Of a DNA stretch of 8,879 bases, positions 1-7,660 are shown in pieces. The DNA comes from Chitinophagaceae bacterium (lineage in GTDB: Bacteria > Bacteroidota > Bacteroidia > Chitinophagales > Chitinophagaceae), in NCBI GenBank assembly GCA_947378615.1, contig CANCKV010000102.1, positions 1 to 8,879 of the forward strand. The letters are read 5' to 3'. Within the stretch, counting starts at the first letter, position 1. The number at the start of each line of letters is the position of its first letter. The notes beneath the pieces were generated by a model. That model did not search any database. It saw only the letters and a program-made list of their open reading frames with translations, and was not told the DNA's origin. A program made the translations under genes and the position numbers.

Positions 1-3000
1 GAACCATTTGAATTAGTTCCCCAATTACTTAATTGAGAAACATCAGAATTTGCAACATTATAATATACAGGGTATGTTACAGTTTGTGTTCCAGCTGTAG
101 TAACAGAACTAGAACTAGATGAAGCATTAATATTTACGTTGTAGGTCAAATTTGTGTACGCAATTGAACCTGCTGTAATAGTATGACCTGAAATTGCAGA
201 TCCAGCAACGTCGATAGTTACCCAGAAATATCCTGATGTACCACTAGCAATCGTTTGAGATAAAGAACTAAAATTAATTGGACTCGTTGCCAAAGCACTA
301 GTTACAGTAGCTAAAGGAGTAGCTGCATTATAATTTGGAGGCGTAGCACTCGAAGTATAATAGAGTTTATAATTTACTAAGTCACTTGCTACAAATCCTC
401 CACCACTTGTTATTGGCAAACTTATAGCTGTAATTCCGACAGAAGCAGAAGCCACTGAAACAGAGAAATTAGTTAAAGGAACTGCAGTAGCTCCATTATT
501 AATATTACCTGCACTTACTGAACTAATATTAGTAAGAGTTACCACAGGTGCATCAGTAACAGTTAATGTTGCCCCTGTAAGTGTAACTACAGGAGTACCA
601 GTTACGCTACTGATACTATATCCATAATTACCAGCAACAGTAGGAGTACCAGAAATAGTTACAGTTCCATCCCCACTATTTTGAATAACAGAAATACCTG
701 TTGGGGGAGTATTGCTACTTGCAGTACCAGTCCAACTCACATTGGCATTAGTTGCTGAACCACCATAAGTGTATTCAATTGGACTAATGGCGGTAGCTGT
801 ATTAACAGATTGGGTGATAGAACCACTTGTTAAGCTTAATGTAGGTGCTGCATTTCCTTCACCTACTGTTACAATAATTGGGTTACTTAAAGCAACTCCT
901 GTTATTGAACTTGTATATGGGGAGGATGAACCACTTGTGTTACTTTGCGTGATGGCACTCCATCCTGCGGCGTATTTATATATCAAACCACTAGTTTGAG
1001 CGACTCCTGACGGGTCGTTATTACTATTCCAAGGGAATGCTAAAGTAGTAGATGAAGAGGTTAGACCACCAATCAACCATTGAGCTTTCAAGCTATTAGT
1101 TAGTGAAGACGATGCTGTACCTATTATTTGTGCAATTACTGTAGGTGTTTGGGCATTAGGAGTGATTATTACTGGATTATAATCTGAACCGTCAAAACCA
1201 ACAGGGAATGTATAAGCACTGCTAAAAGCTGCTGACGTTTTAACATATCCAGTACCGCCAGTTATGATATGGTTACTTACACTAGGAGTTCCTAAAACCG
1301 GGTTAGCGGCAGCTAAAGTCAAATTAAAGTTACCTATTGAAAGATTGCCACTTGTCAAATTTAGCGTTCCCCCAATAGTAGCAGAACCTGTTAAACTAAA
1401 ACCACCAGCATTATTAAGTGTAAGATTATTCAAATTTGCACCTGAAATAGTAGCACCACCTGAGGTTAAGATAATTTTTCCAGAACCAGTCTCAGATCCT
1501 GTACCTGTAATATTGCCTGAATTAGTAATAGTATTTCCGCCATCAGCCAAAGTTCCGGCAGTCAAAGCGAGACCAGTAACAGAAGGATTAATGGCAGGAG
1601 ACATTGTATAAGTAATAGCAGCTCCATTGATAGTTAGTAAACCTACTGAACCAGGAGTTCCGATTAACTCATTACTTGAAGTACAAGTACCTGAAATAGT
1701 AACATTAACCTTATCTGAAGAAGATGAACCAAAAACTGGAATTGCAGATAAAGTACCCACAGAGGCAGTACGTACAATTGTAGCACCATTTGCCAGAGTC
1801 AATGTATTAGAATTTGTTAATGGAGCAGAAAGAGTAAGGATGCCATTAACAGTAGTTGTGGCATTTAATACAACTCCATTTGAACTAAGAATTGAAAGGT
1901 TATTCAATACAGAGGCACTTGTAGGTAATTCCTTATCAGTAGTAATAGAAGAACCGTTTTGAGCATAAGTTACATTTACTTGGGTACCAAAAGTTGGAAT
2001 AGCAGAAATTGTGCCCGCAGAACGAATGACACTTGCACTATTTCCTAAAGTAAATGTTTTACTATTCAAATTGAAAGCACCTGCAGTTAAAGATAAAGTT
2101 CCATTTACAGTGGCTGCATTTGAAAGTGTGACACCTGCAGCATTATTTATGGTTAAGTTACCAACAGTAGCAGGTACAAGAGCTCCTGTTGATTGCGCAC
2201 TAGAACCATTGAATTCATAAGAACCAGCGGGATCAAAGGTGTTTGAACCAGAACAATTGATATTAGTAGAAGTAAATCCAGTTGCTAAACTAGTTTTTAC
2301 AGTTCCAGTAGCATTCAATTTAAAAACATTACCTGAAGCACTACCAACATTATAACCCGCTAAATCTAAGGTACCATCAATTGAATAAGTAGTAGCACTG
2401 TTACCAAGTAAAGAGGCACCCAATACATAATTTGAGTTTGGTTTAAAATTTACAGCACCAGGCATATTGACTGCAGTAATACTAGAAGCATTCAGAGTAG
2501 AGGAAGTACCATAAAAATTATACGTATAAACAGCAGGTGTTGCAGAACCTGACCATGTACCACCGCTTGAAAAAACAAAATTAAAGTTACCATAAAAGTT
2601 CCATACACCTGTTTTAGGAGTTGTATTAGCCCATTGCAATACATTACCAATTGTACAACTAAAATTTCCGTTTATATTGATTGTATAATCATCTGCAGCA
2701 TTTCCTACAAAAACCTTTGTTTTGTTTGCAACCGTTGTACCTAGAGATACTAAAGAAAAGTTATTAAAAGTTATCCCAAACGTAGTTAAATTAGCAAAAA
2801 GATAAGGACCCATACCAGCATTAGAACCACCTGAAGCAGTTCCTTTTGTACCAGCAGCGGCTGCTCCAGCAAGGTTCAAAATAAAATTACCATAAGTTTT
2901 ACCAGATTCTCCAAAAATTGGAGTAGAACTACCACTTTTTGTTCCTGTTACTAATAAAGTTGAGCTTGCATCCCATGTTACATAGGTACCAGTTGGAATA

Positions 3001-3434
3001 GCAAAAGCTGAAGCAGCGGAGTTTAATTCGAAAGTACTTCCAGATGCAAAAGTCAAACTCCCACCACTAGTATTAGCCACAATCGCACCACCATTGTTCA
3101 ATACCCATCCTCCACTACCAATTGTAATGGCACCTGCGGATGCATCAATTGTTAATGCAGTTGTTGTTGACTGAATGGTAATTTGATTTGTAATTGTTCC
3201 ACTTGGAGCGGAAACTGCAGTTGTCCATGAACCACCACTATATACTTGCCAACTAGCGGCAGCACTCCAATTCATGGTAGCGGCATTTGTTCGATAATCA
3301 CCATTACTTTGTGCATTTGAAATGGTTATTGCAAATAATGCAATAAAGAGAAACAATGCCTGTTTTACAACACCACATGGTTTCATTAAATTAACTAACA
3401 GTAAAGAGAAGTTAGCTTTTGTTGTTCTTTTCAT
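1..3434 (-). CDS. Giant secreted repeat-rich surface protein, N-terminal part (truncated by window edge)
   Basis: The minus-strand frame is open without a stop from the ATG at 3434 to the left edge, giving 1144 codons and no C-terminus. Residues 1-45 form a signal peptide: a basic start, a hydrophobic stretch (LFLFIALFAITI) and cleavage near SNA|QS. Met17 (3386) is an alternative start with a more normal leader length. Residues 46-400 are Ser/Thr/Gly/Asn-rich beta structure, including a WDASSTL motif at about 154. Residues 406-700 carry beta-helix-like repeats (GNLTINNAAG at 425, LNNLSI near 509) with IPTFG/IPVFG about 86 residues apart. A FPVGFDGSDYNPV module lies at 743-755, a He_PIG/Ig-like module at 864-961 (TISGTPTVAGNYGY), and a module resembling the BNR-neuraminidase N-terminal domain at 962-1095. 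The visible part ends in another module (QLSNWGTN). I infer an adhesin or surface fibre; no catalytic motif is seen. T9SS export is likely but unproven, since the sorting domain would lie outside the window. Confidence 0.88.
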   Translation of the reverse strand, partial: MKRTTKANFSLLLVNLMKPCGVVKQALFLFIALFAITISNAQSNGDYRTNAATMNWSAAASWQVYSGGSWTTAVSAPSGTITNQITIQSTTTALTIDASAGAITIGSGGWVLNNGGAIVANTSGGSLTFASGSTFELNSAASAFAIPTGTYVTWDASSTLLVTGTKSGSSTPIFGESGKTYGNFILNLAGAAAAGTKGTASGGSNAGMGPYLFANLTTFGITFNNFSLVSLGTTVANKTKVFVGNAADDYTININGNFSCTIGNVLQWANTTPKTGVWNFYGNFNFVFSSGGTWSGSATPAVYTYNFYGTSSTLNASSITAVNMPGAVNFKPNSNYVLGASLLGNSATTYSIDGTLDLAGYNVGSASGNVFKLNATGTVKTSLATGFTSTNINCSGSNTFDPAGSYEFNGSSAQSTGALVPATVGNLTINNAAGVTLSNAATVNGTLSLTAGAFNLNSKTFTLGNSASVIRSAGTISAIPTFGTQVNVTYAQNGSSITTDKELPTSASVLNNLSILSSNGVVLNATTTVNGILTLSAPLTNSNTLTLANGATIVRTASVGTLSAIPVFGSSSSDKVNVTISGTCTSSNELIGTPGSVGLLTINGAAITYTMSPAINPSVTGLALTAGTLADGGNTITNSGNITGTGSETGSGKIILTSGGATISGANLNNLTLNNAGGFSLTGSATIGGTLNLTSGNLSIGNFNLTLAAANPVLGTPSVSNHIITGGTGYVKTSAAFSSAYTFPVGFDGSDYNPVIITPNAQTPTVIAQIIGTASSSLTNSLKAQWLIGGLTSSSTTLAFPWNSNNDPSGVAQTSGLIYKYAAGWSAITQSNTSGSSSPYTSSITGVALSNPIIVTVGEGNAAPTLSLTSGSITQSVNTATAISPIEYTYGGSATNANVSWTGTASSNTPPTGISVIQNSGDGTVTISGTPTVAGNYGYSISSVTGTPVVTLTGATLTVTDAPVVTLTNISSVSAGNINNGATAVPLTNFSVSVASASVGITAISLPITSGGGFVASDLVNYKLYYTSSATPPNYNAATPLATVTSALATSPINFSSLSQTIASGTSGYFWVTIDVAGSAISGHTITAGSIAYTNLTYNVNINASSSSSSVTTAGTQTVTYPVYYNVANSDVSQLSNWGTNSNG

Positions 3435-3781
3435 ATTTGTTTAATTATTGTTTGAAAATCTTTATTTAAAAGAGAATTATTGATAAAAAATGGCAATCAA
3501 TCTTAGATTTTAAAACTATTTTATAACTACGCTTTTATTCATTATTAAATAAAGTCATTGGGTGGATGCATCAGTAAAATGTGTATTGGGTTGTTCATAA
3601 CTAGCAGCATAATCGCGTTTTTTTTCATATTTCCGGTGTATTTATTTATTAAAAAGTTTAATGACATATAAAGCAATTATTATAATTCTCAATAAGCAAA
3701 CAATCCAATCATTAAATTAAGTGTCATTTTACTCTTAAGCACATTTTAACAATTGCCAAAATTAAAAGACAGCGCATGACA

Positions 3782-3801
3782 ACCGTCCTGCACCATCCTG
3801 C
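3782..3801 (-). promoter_or_regulatory. Tandem 10-bp motif pair, possible operator upstream of the giant surface protein
   Basis: Two adjoining decamers, ACCGTCCTGC (3782-3791) and ACCATCCTGC (3792-3801), differ at one base and are spaced by exactly one helical turn. GCATGACA lies just before them (3774-3781). A similar arrangement occurs upstream of the pectinesterase (6937-6956). Direct repeats at helical spacing are typical of sites for AraC-type regulators, including hybrid two-component systems that control polysaccharide use in Bacteroidota. That regulator class is inference. The site is about 350 bases from the start of the giant gene, which is far for an operator. Confidence 0.35.
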
Positions 3802-3810
3802 AATATTGAA

Positions 3811-3859
3811 AACGTTGCCATTGACTGTAGTACTTTATCACCACACAAATGACAACGTT
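3811..3859 (-). terminator. Long inverted repeat, possible terminator of the pectinesterase gene
   Basis: The arms AACGTTGCCATT (3811-3822) and AATGACAACGTT (3848-3859) pair over 12 positions with one mismatch around a 25-base spacer. Read on the minus strand the hairpin runs into TTTTC, a short T-run, about 125 bases after the pectinesterase stop codon, so a rho-independent terminator is possible. The large loop and short T-run weaken this. It could instead be a pair of protein-binding half-sites centred on AACGTT, since AACGTT also occurs just before the pectinesterase start (6896-6901). A weaker AT-only hairpin lies at 3865-3900. Confidence 0.3.
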
Positions 3860-3984
3860 CCCAAAAATGATTTCCATTAAATGCTAAAAAGTAATCATTT
3901 CTAATTTTTCAATAATGCAAACAATGGACATTATTAACTTAACATAAATGAATTATTTAGTAAATAACTCAAATAACATCAGCA

Positions 3985-6888
3985 CTAATCCTTACTAAAC
4001 TTCAATGTATTCACCACTCCTTGCTTACCCCTTATAACTAATAGATATTCACCTTTTGCTAAATGAGTTACATCAATTGTCTTTTTCATTAACCCATTTT
4101 GCAAAGCAACACGTATTAATTCTCTTCCCGTTAAGGAAACAATTGAGGCATCTACATTTCCTGTAGGCTCACTTAAAAGAAGGGTCAAATCGTTCTTCAC
4201 TGGATTAGGATAAATCTTGAATTTATTGGCATTTACCAAACTTCCACTTGAAACAATTTTGCTGTAAGTATATTTTCCGTCCTTCTCAATCATTTTCAGA
4301 CGATAATATACGTAACTGTTATTGGCAATATCAATGGCACCATAATTATTTACACCTACTGATTTCTTTGAATCGACAGAAGTAAGGGTAATGAAGTTTA
4401 CGCCATCATTGCTTTTTTCCAATAGGAAATAACTAATGTTTACTTCGTTGGTAGTTGACCAATTTACAGTTGTAATTCCTTGTTTATTGTCCGCTGAAAA
4501 GTCTAATAAAGTCAATGGGAGTACGACCGCAGAAGGATGCCCCTTTACAGTTACATTTTTCAAATAGGCAAATCGAGGTGTACTTGTTGAACCTACTCCA
4601 AAATACAATCTGATAGTCAATGAATCCTTAGGATTAAGCGTAAAGCTTGAATCAGGCAAGAAACGTAATGTGGAATCATTATTACCGGCTATCTTTCCTA
4701 ATGTGGCAGGATGCGCAAAAGCCCCATAATTGCTAGCTGGCAGTCCTAGACCTGTTGTTCCTATTCCACTCGCTATGTCGGTTGAATCTTTCTTTGTAAA
4801 GCCTGAACGAGAATAAACTACTGCCATTGTACCATTCGCAGAACTTTGAATATTTGCATTCAAAAGCAGACTATCAATCCTCAATGAATGAGTTGAATCG
4901 GCAACAAGGGTGAATTGATAATAACAAGACCTATTTAAACTTGCTCCTACTGTCCATTTACCTGTTGAAGGATCGTTTGCAAACGCAATACCCTTTGCAG
5001 AAAAAGCAGGATTGGCAGCTGAAGTAGATGCACCAATCATACTACTGAAAACTGGTACAGTTGGCACAACACCTAATCCACGTACTGCAGCACTATCAAC
5101 AGTAGAAGTAGTCAAAGGCCATTGTATTAAAGGATAAGAATCGTGTAGCAAGGGAATCGTCAACATTGTACCCTTCACTCTTAATGGAACGATAGCACCT
5201 CCACTCGTACTATGATAAATAGAATCGATATAAGTACCCGGAGTTATTCCGTTCATCCTGATATAAATATTCTTATTGGTAATCGCATTAGCTGTTGGCA
5301 CAATCACAAGGGGATTGGCATGTGTAAACCATGTCACGCCATTATCAATTGAAACCTCAAAAGGTAGTGGAGGAGTGATTGTTACATTGCCAATTAAGTT
5401 TATACCAGAAATTTGATATACTTGAGTAGCAGAAGGTTGATCGACACCTTGAATAATATTACCTAAAATCCCATAAGCATACAAAGTTGGCGTACTACTA
5501 ATTATACCCGTATCGGAAGTAATAGATGTAAGCCCTGTCTTAGAAGCCTTCACCAAATAATATAGGTTTGATCCTGCATTAGGCAGTGAATCGATGTAAT
5601 TGAAATTACAAGCAGTATCTTCTGTGCTAACAAAGGAGGACACTTTGGAATAACTTTTATTATCCAAGCTTTTATACAAATCACAAGTAACACCGACCAT
5701 TGGGAAAGTCAGATTCCAAGTAATATTTGTTTTGCCAGAAATCTTTCTTGCCAACATATTGGAAACAGAAATTTCTGGAACAAAAGGCTTAGCAGCTATT
5801 ACTGGCCAAACTGTTGCAGGTTTCCAAGTAGTTGTAGAAGGCGTGTTGGCATTCATGAAAATTGTATCGTTATTATAATATTTAGCCGCTTCTTGAGCCG
5901 ACAATTGATGTGACCATGTTACTCGTTTTGACACATCGAAAGCTGTATTGTCATAATGGGCAGCATTATATTCTCCATAATAAATAGTATTAGTATCGGA
6001 GTTCGCATCAAACAATGTCCAACCGGGAGCACTAATATTGCTACCCATCAGTGTATTTAAAAATACAGTCTTATTAAAAACACCACCTGAACCACTTTGC
6101 CAAGGACGACCTAAGGTATAATTGGTAAATCCTCGATTTTTAGTCAGTTTACAATCTCTAAATACATACCCATATTTGGAAACAGCCTTCGTATTCACAG
6201 CAGTCACATAACCACCGGCTGAGTTATCGAGACGAGTACGAGGGTATATTACACAGGTATCATATACTACAGTGGCATCACCAAAAATAAAATCTGTATT
6301 ACCATCAATATAGCAATTTTTGAAATAGTTACGATTGCCTACTCCACCTGTGTAAACGGTATCTTGACCACCATTAAAACGACAATTATAAAACACTACT
6401 CTATCGGCGGTCACATTAATTGCTAAAGCCTGAGGGCCATCTCCAGTGGCTGGAACAGGAATCGCATTGGCATCGATACCATATCCTGTAGCATTTTCGA
6501 CTGATAAATTCATGACCATACAGTCAGCAGCCGAAATATTCAGGGTAGCAGAAGTTGAAGTACCGTAAGTTCCACCGGCAGGTGTTGGTTTTCCAGAATA
6601 ATTATCATAAGAAAGAATTGTCTCTGCCAAACTCTCTCCTATTAATTGGATGAAGGGCTTCGTAGTAGGAATTGTCACTACTTCATGATACTTCCCTTTT
6701 TTGATATAAATCACATAAGGGGCAGTCTGTGCAGTGGGGGCGGCATTGATAGCGGCCTGAATTGTGGTAAAACTACCACTACCATTGATGTCAACAACTG
6801 TATTGTATTGACCAAAGGAAACACCAAATAATAACAAGGAAAAGATTGAAAAAAGGGCTTTTTTTGAGAAGCAATCGAAATATTTCAT
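3985..6888 (-). CDS. Secreted multi-domain pectinesterase (pectin methylesterase) with T9SS sorting domain
   Basis: The enzyme removes methyl esters from pectin galacturonate (EC 3.1.1.11) outside the cell. Residues 1-26 are a signal peptide (hydrophobic core, cleavage near SFG|QY). Residues 28-350 are a family CE8 right-handed beta-helix with all the usual motifs: GKYHEVV (65-71), QALAI with Gln153, GGQDTVY with Gln175 and Asp176, TDFIFG with Asp199, and LGRPW with Arg261 and Trp263. The order and spacing match plant pectinesterase catalytic residues. Then follow a fibronectin III-like module (about 371-467), an Ig-like module common in Bacteroidota exported proteins (about 470-574), an uncharacterised beta-rich module (about 580-787), a second beta-sandwich (about 788-882, PLTLLDFSA start), and a T9SS type A sorting domain (about 888-967, FKIYPNPVKNDL to the end). 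At 967 residues it is roughly three times the length of a bare CE8 enzyme. The start is fixed by the signal peptide; the stop is TAG. Confidence 0.96.
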   Translation of the reverse strand: MKYFDCFSKKALFSIFSLLLFGVSFGQYNTVVDINGSGSFTTIQAAINAAPTAQTAPYVIYIKKGKYHEVVTIPTTKPFIQLIGESLAETILSYDNYSGKPTPAGGTYGTSTSATLNISAADCMVMNLSVENATGYGIDANAIPVPATGDGPQALAINVTADRVVFYNCRFNGGQDTVYTGGVGNRNYFKNCYIDGNTDFIFGDATVVYDTCVIYPRTRLDNSAGGYVTAVNTKAVSKYGYVFRDCKLTKNRGFTNYTLGRPWQSGSGGVFNKTVFLNTLMGSNISAPGWTLFDANSDTNTIYYGEYNAAHYDNTAFDVSKRVTWSHQLSAQEAAKYYNNDTIFMNANTPSTTTWKPATVWPVIAAKPFVPEISVSNMLARKISGKTNITWNLTFPMVGVTCDLYKSLDNKSYSKVSSFVSTEDTACNFNYIDSLPNAGSNLYYLVKASKTGLTSITSDTGIISSTPTLYAYGILGNIIQGVDQPSATQVYQISGINLIGNVTITPPLPFEVSIDNGVTWFTHANPLVIVPTANAITNKNIYIRMNGITPGTYIDSIYHSTSGGAIVPLRVKGTMLTIPLLHDSYPLIQWPLTTSTVDSAAVRGLGVVPTVPVFSSMIGASTSAANPAFSAKGIAFANDPSTGKWTVGASLNRSCYYQFTLVADSTHSLRIDSLLLNANIQSSANGTMAVVYSRSGFTKKDSTDIASGIGTTGLGLPASNYGAFAHPATLGKIAGNNDSTLRFLPDSSFTLNPKDSLTIRLYFGVGSTSTPRFAYLKNVTVKGHPSAVVLPLTLLDFSADNKQGITTVNWSTTNEVNISYFLLEKSNDGVNFITLTSVDSKKSVGVNNYGAIDIANNSYVYYRLKMIEKDGKYTYSKIVSSGSLVNANKFKIYPNPVKNDLTLLLSEPTGNVDASIVSLTGRELIRVALQNGLMKKTIDVTHLAKGEYLLVIRGKQGVVNTLKFSKD

Positions 6889-6910
6889 AATAGAAAACGT
6901 TAATGTAGCG

Positions 6911-6918
6911 CAAATATT
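6911..6918 (-). promoter_or_regulatory. Possible Bacteroidota -7 promoter element of the pectinesterase gene
   Basis: On the minus strand this reads AATATTTG, seven of eight matches to the Bacteroidota -7 consensus TAnnTTTG, and lies 22 bases upstream of the pectinesterase ATG. No clear TTG -33 element is present at the usual 19-21 base spacing, so the call is weak. Confidence 0.2.
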
Positions 6919-6936
6919 GGAATTTGAAAGCTATTG

Positions 6937-6956
6937 CCCATCCTGCCCTGTCATGC
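6937..6956 (-). promoter_or_regulatory. Tandem 10-bp motif pair, possible operator upstream of the pectinesterase
   Basis: On the plus strand the adjoining decamers CCCATCCTGC (6937-6946) and CCTGTCATGC (6947-6956) agree at 7 of 10 positions. The 9-mer CCATCCTGC is identical to that in the tandem pair at 3782-3801 and lies on the same strand, so it has the same orientation relative to both genes. TGTCATGC at 6949-6956 is the reverse complement of the GCATGACA that flanks the other pair. The site is about 50-70 bases upstream of the ATG and just upstream of the candidate -7 element, a sensible position for an activator. Joint regulation of the two exported proteins is inference. Confidence 0.4.
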
Positions 6957-7019
6957 TACGCATTAAAAAATGAATTCATACTCCGCCTGAATGGTTTGGT
7001 ATTTATATTACAAGGGGTG

Positions 7020-7138
7020 ATGTGTATGGTTATATAACTTTTAGTAAAGAGAAAAAGCTAAACACATAGTGACATAGCCACATAGAAATGAAATAGTTTT
7101 TTATACGTTTTATTGAAAAGAAGGTCACAGAGGAATCC
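7020..7138. repeat. 120-bp direct repeat, copy A
   Basis: The segment running from ATGTGTATGG to GAGGAATCC matches 7205-7326 with about six substitutions and one 3-base gap. Within it ACATAG occurs three times at a strict 8-base spacing (ACACATAG, TGACATAG, CCACATAG). The copies start 185 bases apart. It looks like a non-coding intergenic repeat of the kind scattered through Bacteroidota genomes; I see no transposase or terminal inverted repeat. Confidence 0.9.
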
Positions 7139-7182
7139 TACTTCGTAGCATTAGGAACGCTTTTCTGAAAAGAAGTTTTATA
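7133..7182. repeat. 50-bp two-hairpin repeat, copy 1
   Basis: This segment is nearly identical to 7661-7710. It can fold into two adjacent hairpins: AATcCTAC with GTAGcATT around a TTC loop, then CTTTT with AAAAG around CTG, with outer AAC and GTT able to extend the second stem. The one internal difference between copies falls in the second loop (CTG against CTT), so the stems are unchanged. It overlaps the end of the 120-bp repeat by six bases. Confidence 0.85.
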
Positions 7183-7204
7183 GTTGTGTGAAATGAAAGT
7201 GTTC

Positions 7205-7326
7205 ATGTGTATGGTTATATAACTTTCAGTAAAGAGAAAAAGCTAAATACATAGTGACATAGCCACATAGGAGAAAGGATATAGTTTTTTATAAGTTTTA
7301 TTAAAAAGAAGGTCACAGAGGAATCC
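7205..7326. repeat. 120-bp direct repeat, copy B
   Basis: This is the partner of 7020-7138 with the same boundaries (ATGTGTATGG to GAGGAATCC) and the same triple ACATAG array. Just after the shared GAATCC the copies part: copy A continues into the two-hairpin element at 7133-7182, while copy B continues into a different inverted repeat starting AATGTCATT. A trace of shared sequence returns at TTAGGAACG (copy A) and TTAAGGAACG (copy B), so the two copies appear to carry alternative inserts in one framework. Confidence 0.9.
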
Positions 7327-7327
7327 A

Positions 7328-7431
7328 ATGTCATTAAGTTAAGGAACGGCTGTCAGGTTGAGCTTGTCGACACAGGGATAATTCAAGGTTCATTCCCTCT
7401 TTGCTCGCCTTCGACGGGCTGCTAATGACAT
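7328..7431. repeat. REP-like inverted-repeat element, degenerate
   Basis: The ends are a perfect 9-base inverted repeat, ATGTCATTA (7328-7336) and TAATGACAT (7423-7431). Inside, CTGTCAGGTTGAGCTTGTCG (from 7350) is partly mirrored by the segment around CCTTCGACGGGCT (7409-7421). The inner sequence is of the TGTCAnnnTGAGcttgTCGA type, which I recognise as a common palindromic intergenic repeat in Bacteroidota. The pairing is imperfect, so this copy may be decaying or a composite. Confidence 0.55.
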
Positions 7432-7465
7432 CTTATAAATTGTAATGGACTCATCGATATTTAAC

Positions 7466-7539
7466 CTGTCAGACTGAGGCTCTCGAAGTCGGGTCGAATG
7501 GTTATAGTTGCTTGCACTTCGATAAACTCAGTGTGACAG
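7466..7539. repeat. REP-like hairpin repeat
   Basis: Arms of 24 bases at 7466-7489 (starting CTGTCAGACTGAGG) and 7516-7539 (ending CTCAGTGTGACAG) are complementary at about 20 positions and enclose a 26-base loop. The arm sequence belongs to the same TGTCA-TGAG-TCGA family as the element at 7328-7431. It would form a stable stem in RNA or single-stranded DNA. A role as transcription terminator, mRNA stabiliser or mobilised REP is possible; no T-run follows either side. Confidence 0.75.
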
Positions 7540-7660
7540 TCTTGCTGATATTCGTAACCAACTGCAATGTTATTTCAAAAAACTTGAGAAACTCTATTTA
7601 CTGCCTCAGGCTGACACCCTTATTTTCAATCAACACTCTTAACTTATCGACATTGCATAA

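Larger units (their letters stand above)
3435..3984. other. Intergenic region between the pectinesterase and the giant surface-protein gene
   Basis: This AT-rich stretch of 550 bases should hold the 3' end signals of the pectinesterase and the promoter of the giant gene, both on the minus strand. The leader just before the ATG at 3434 is A/T-rich (AATTAAACAAAT) with no GGAGG-type site, as is usual in Bacteroidota. I find no convincing -33/-7 pair. A small inverted repeat, ATTGAT at 3479-3484 with ATCAAT at 3496-3501, lies about 45-67 bases upstream of the start and could be an operator or leader hairpin. The tandem decamers and the long inverted repeat are listed separately. No gene is supported here. 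Confidence 0.6.

Noticed and set aside
769..2220. Plus-strand open frames at 769-999, 1264-1611, 1627-1962 and 2011-2220
   Set aside because: They lie antisense to the continuous minus-strand frame of the giant surface protein, which has a signal peptide and clear modules; their products are low-complexity Val/Pro/Leu sequences typical of shadow frames.
3545..3628. Minus-strand 27-codon frame starting ATG AAA AAA AAC in the intergenic region
   Set aside because: Very short, no ribosome binding site, no recognisable product; a chance frame is more likely, though a leader peptide cannot be excluded.
6646..6831. Plus-strand frame of 61 codons
   Set aside because: Antisense to the pectinesterase signal peptide and early catalytic domain; no start signal or recognisable product.
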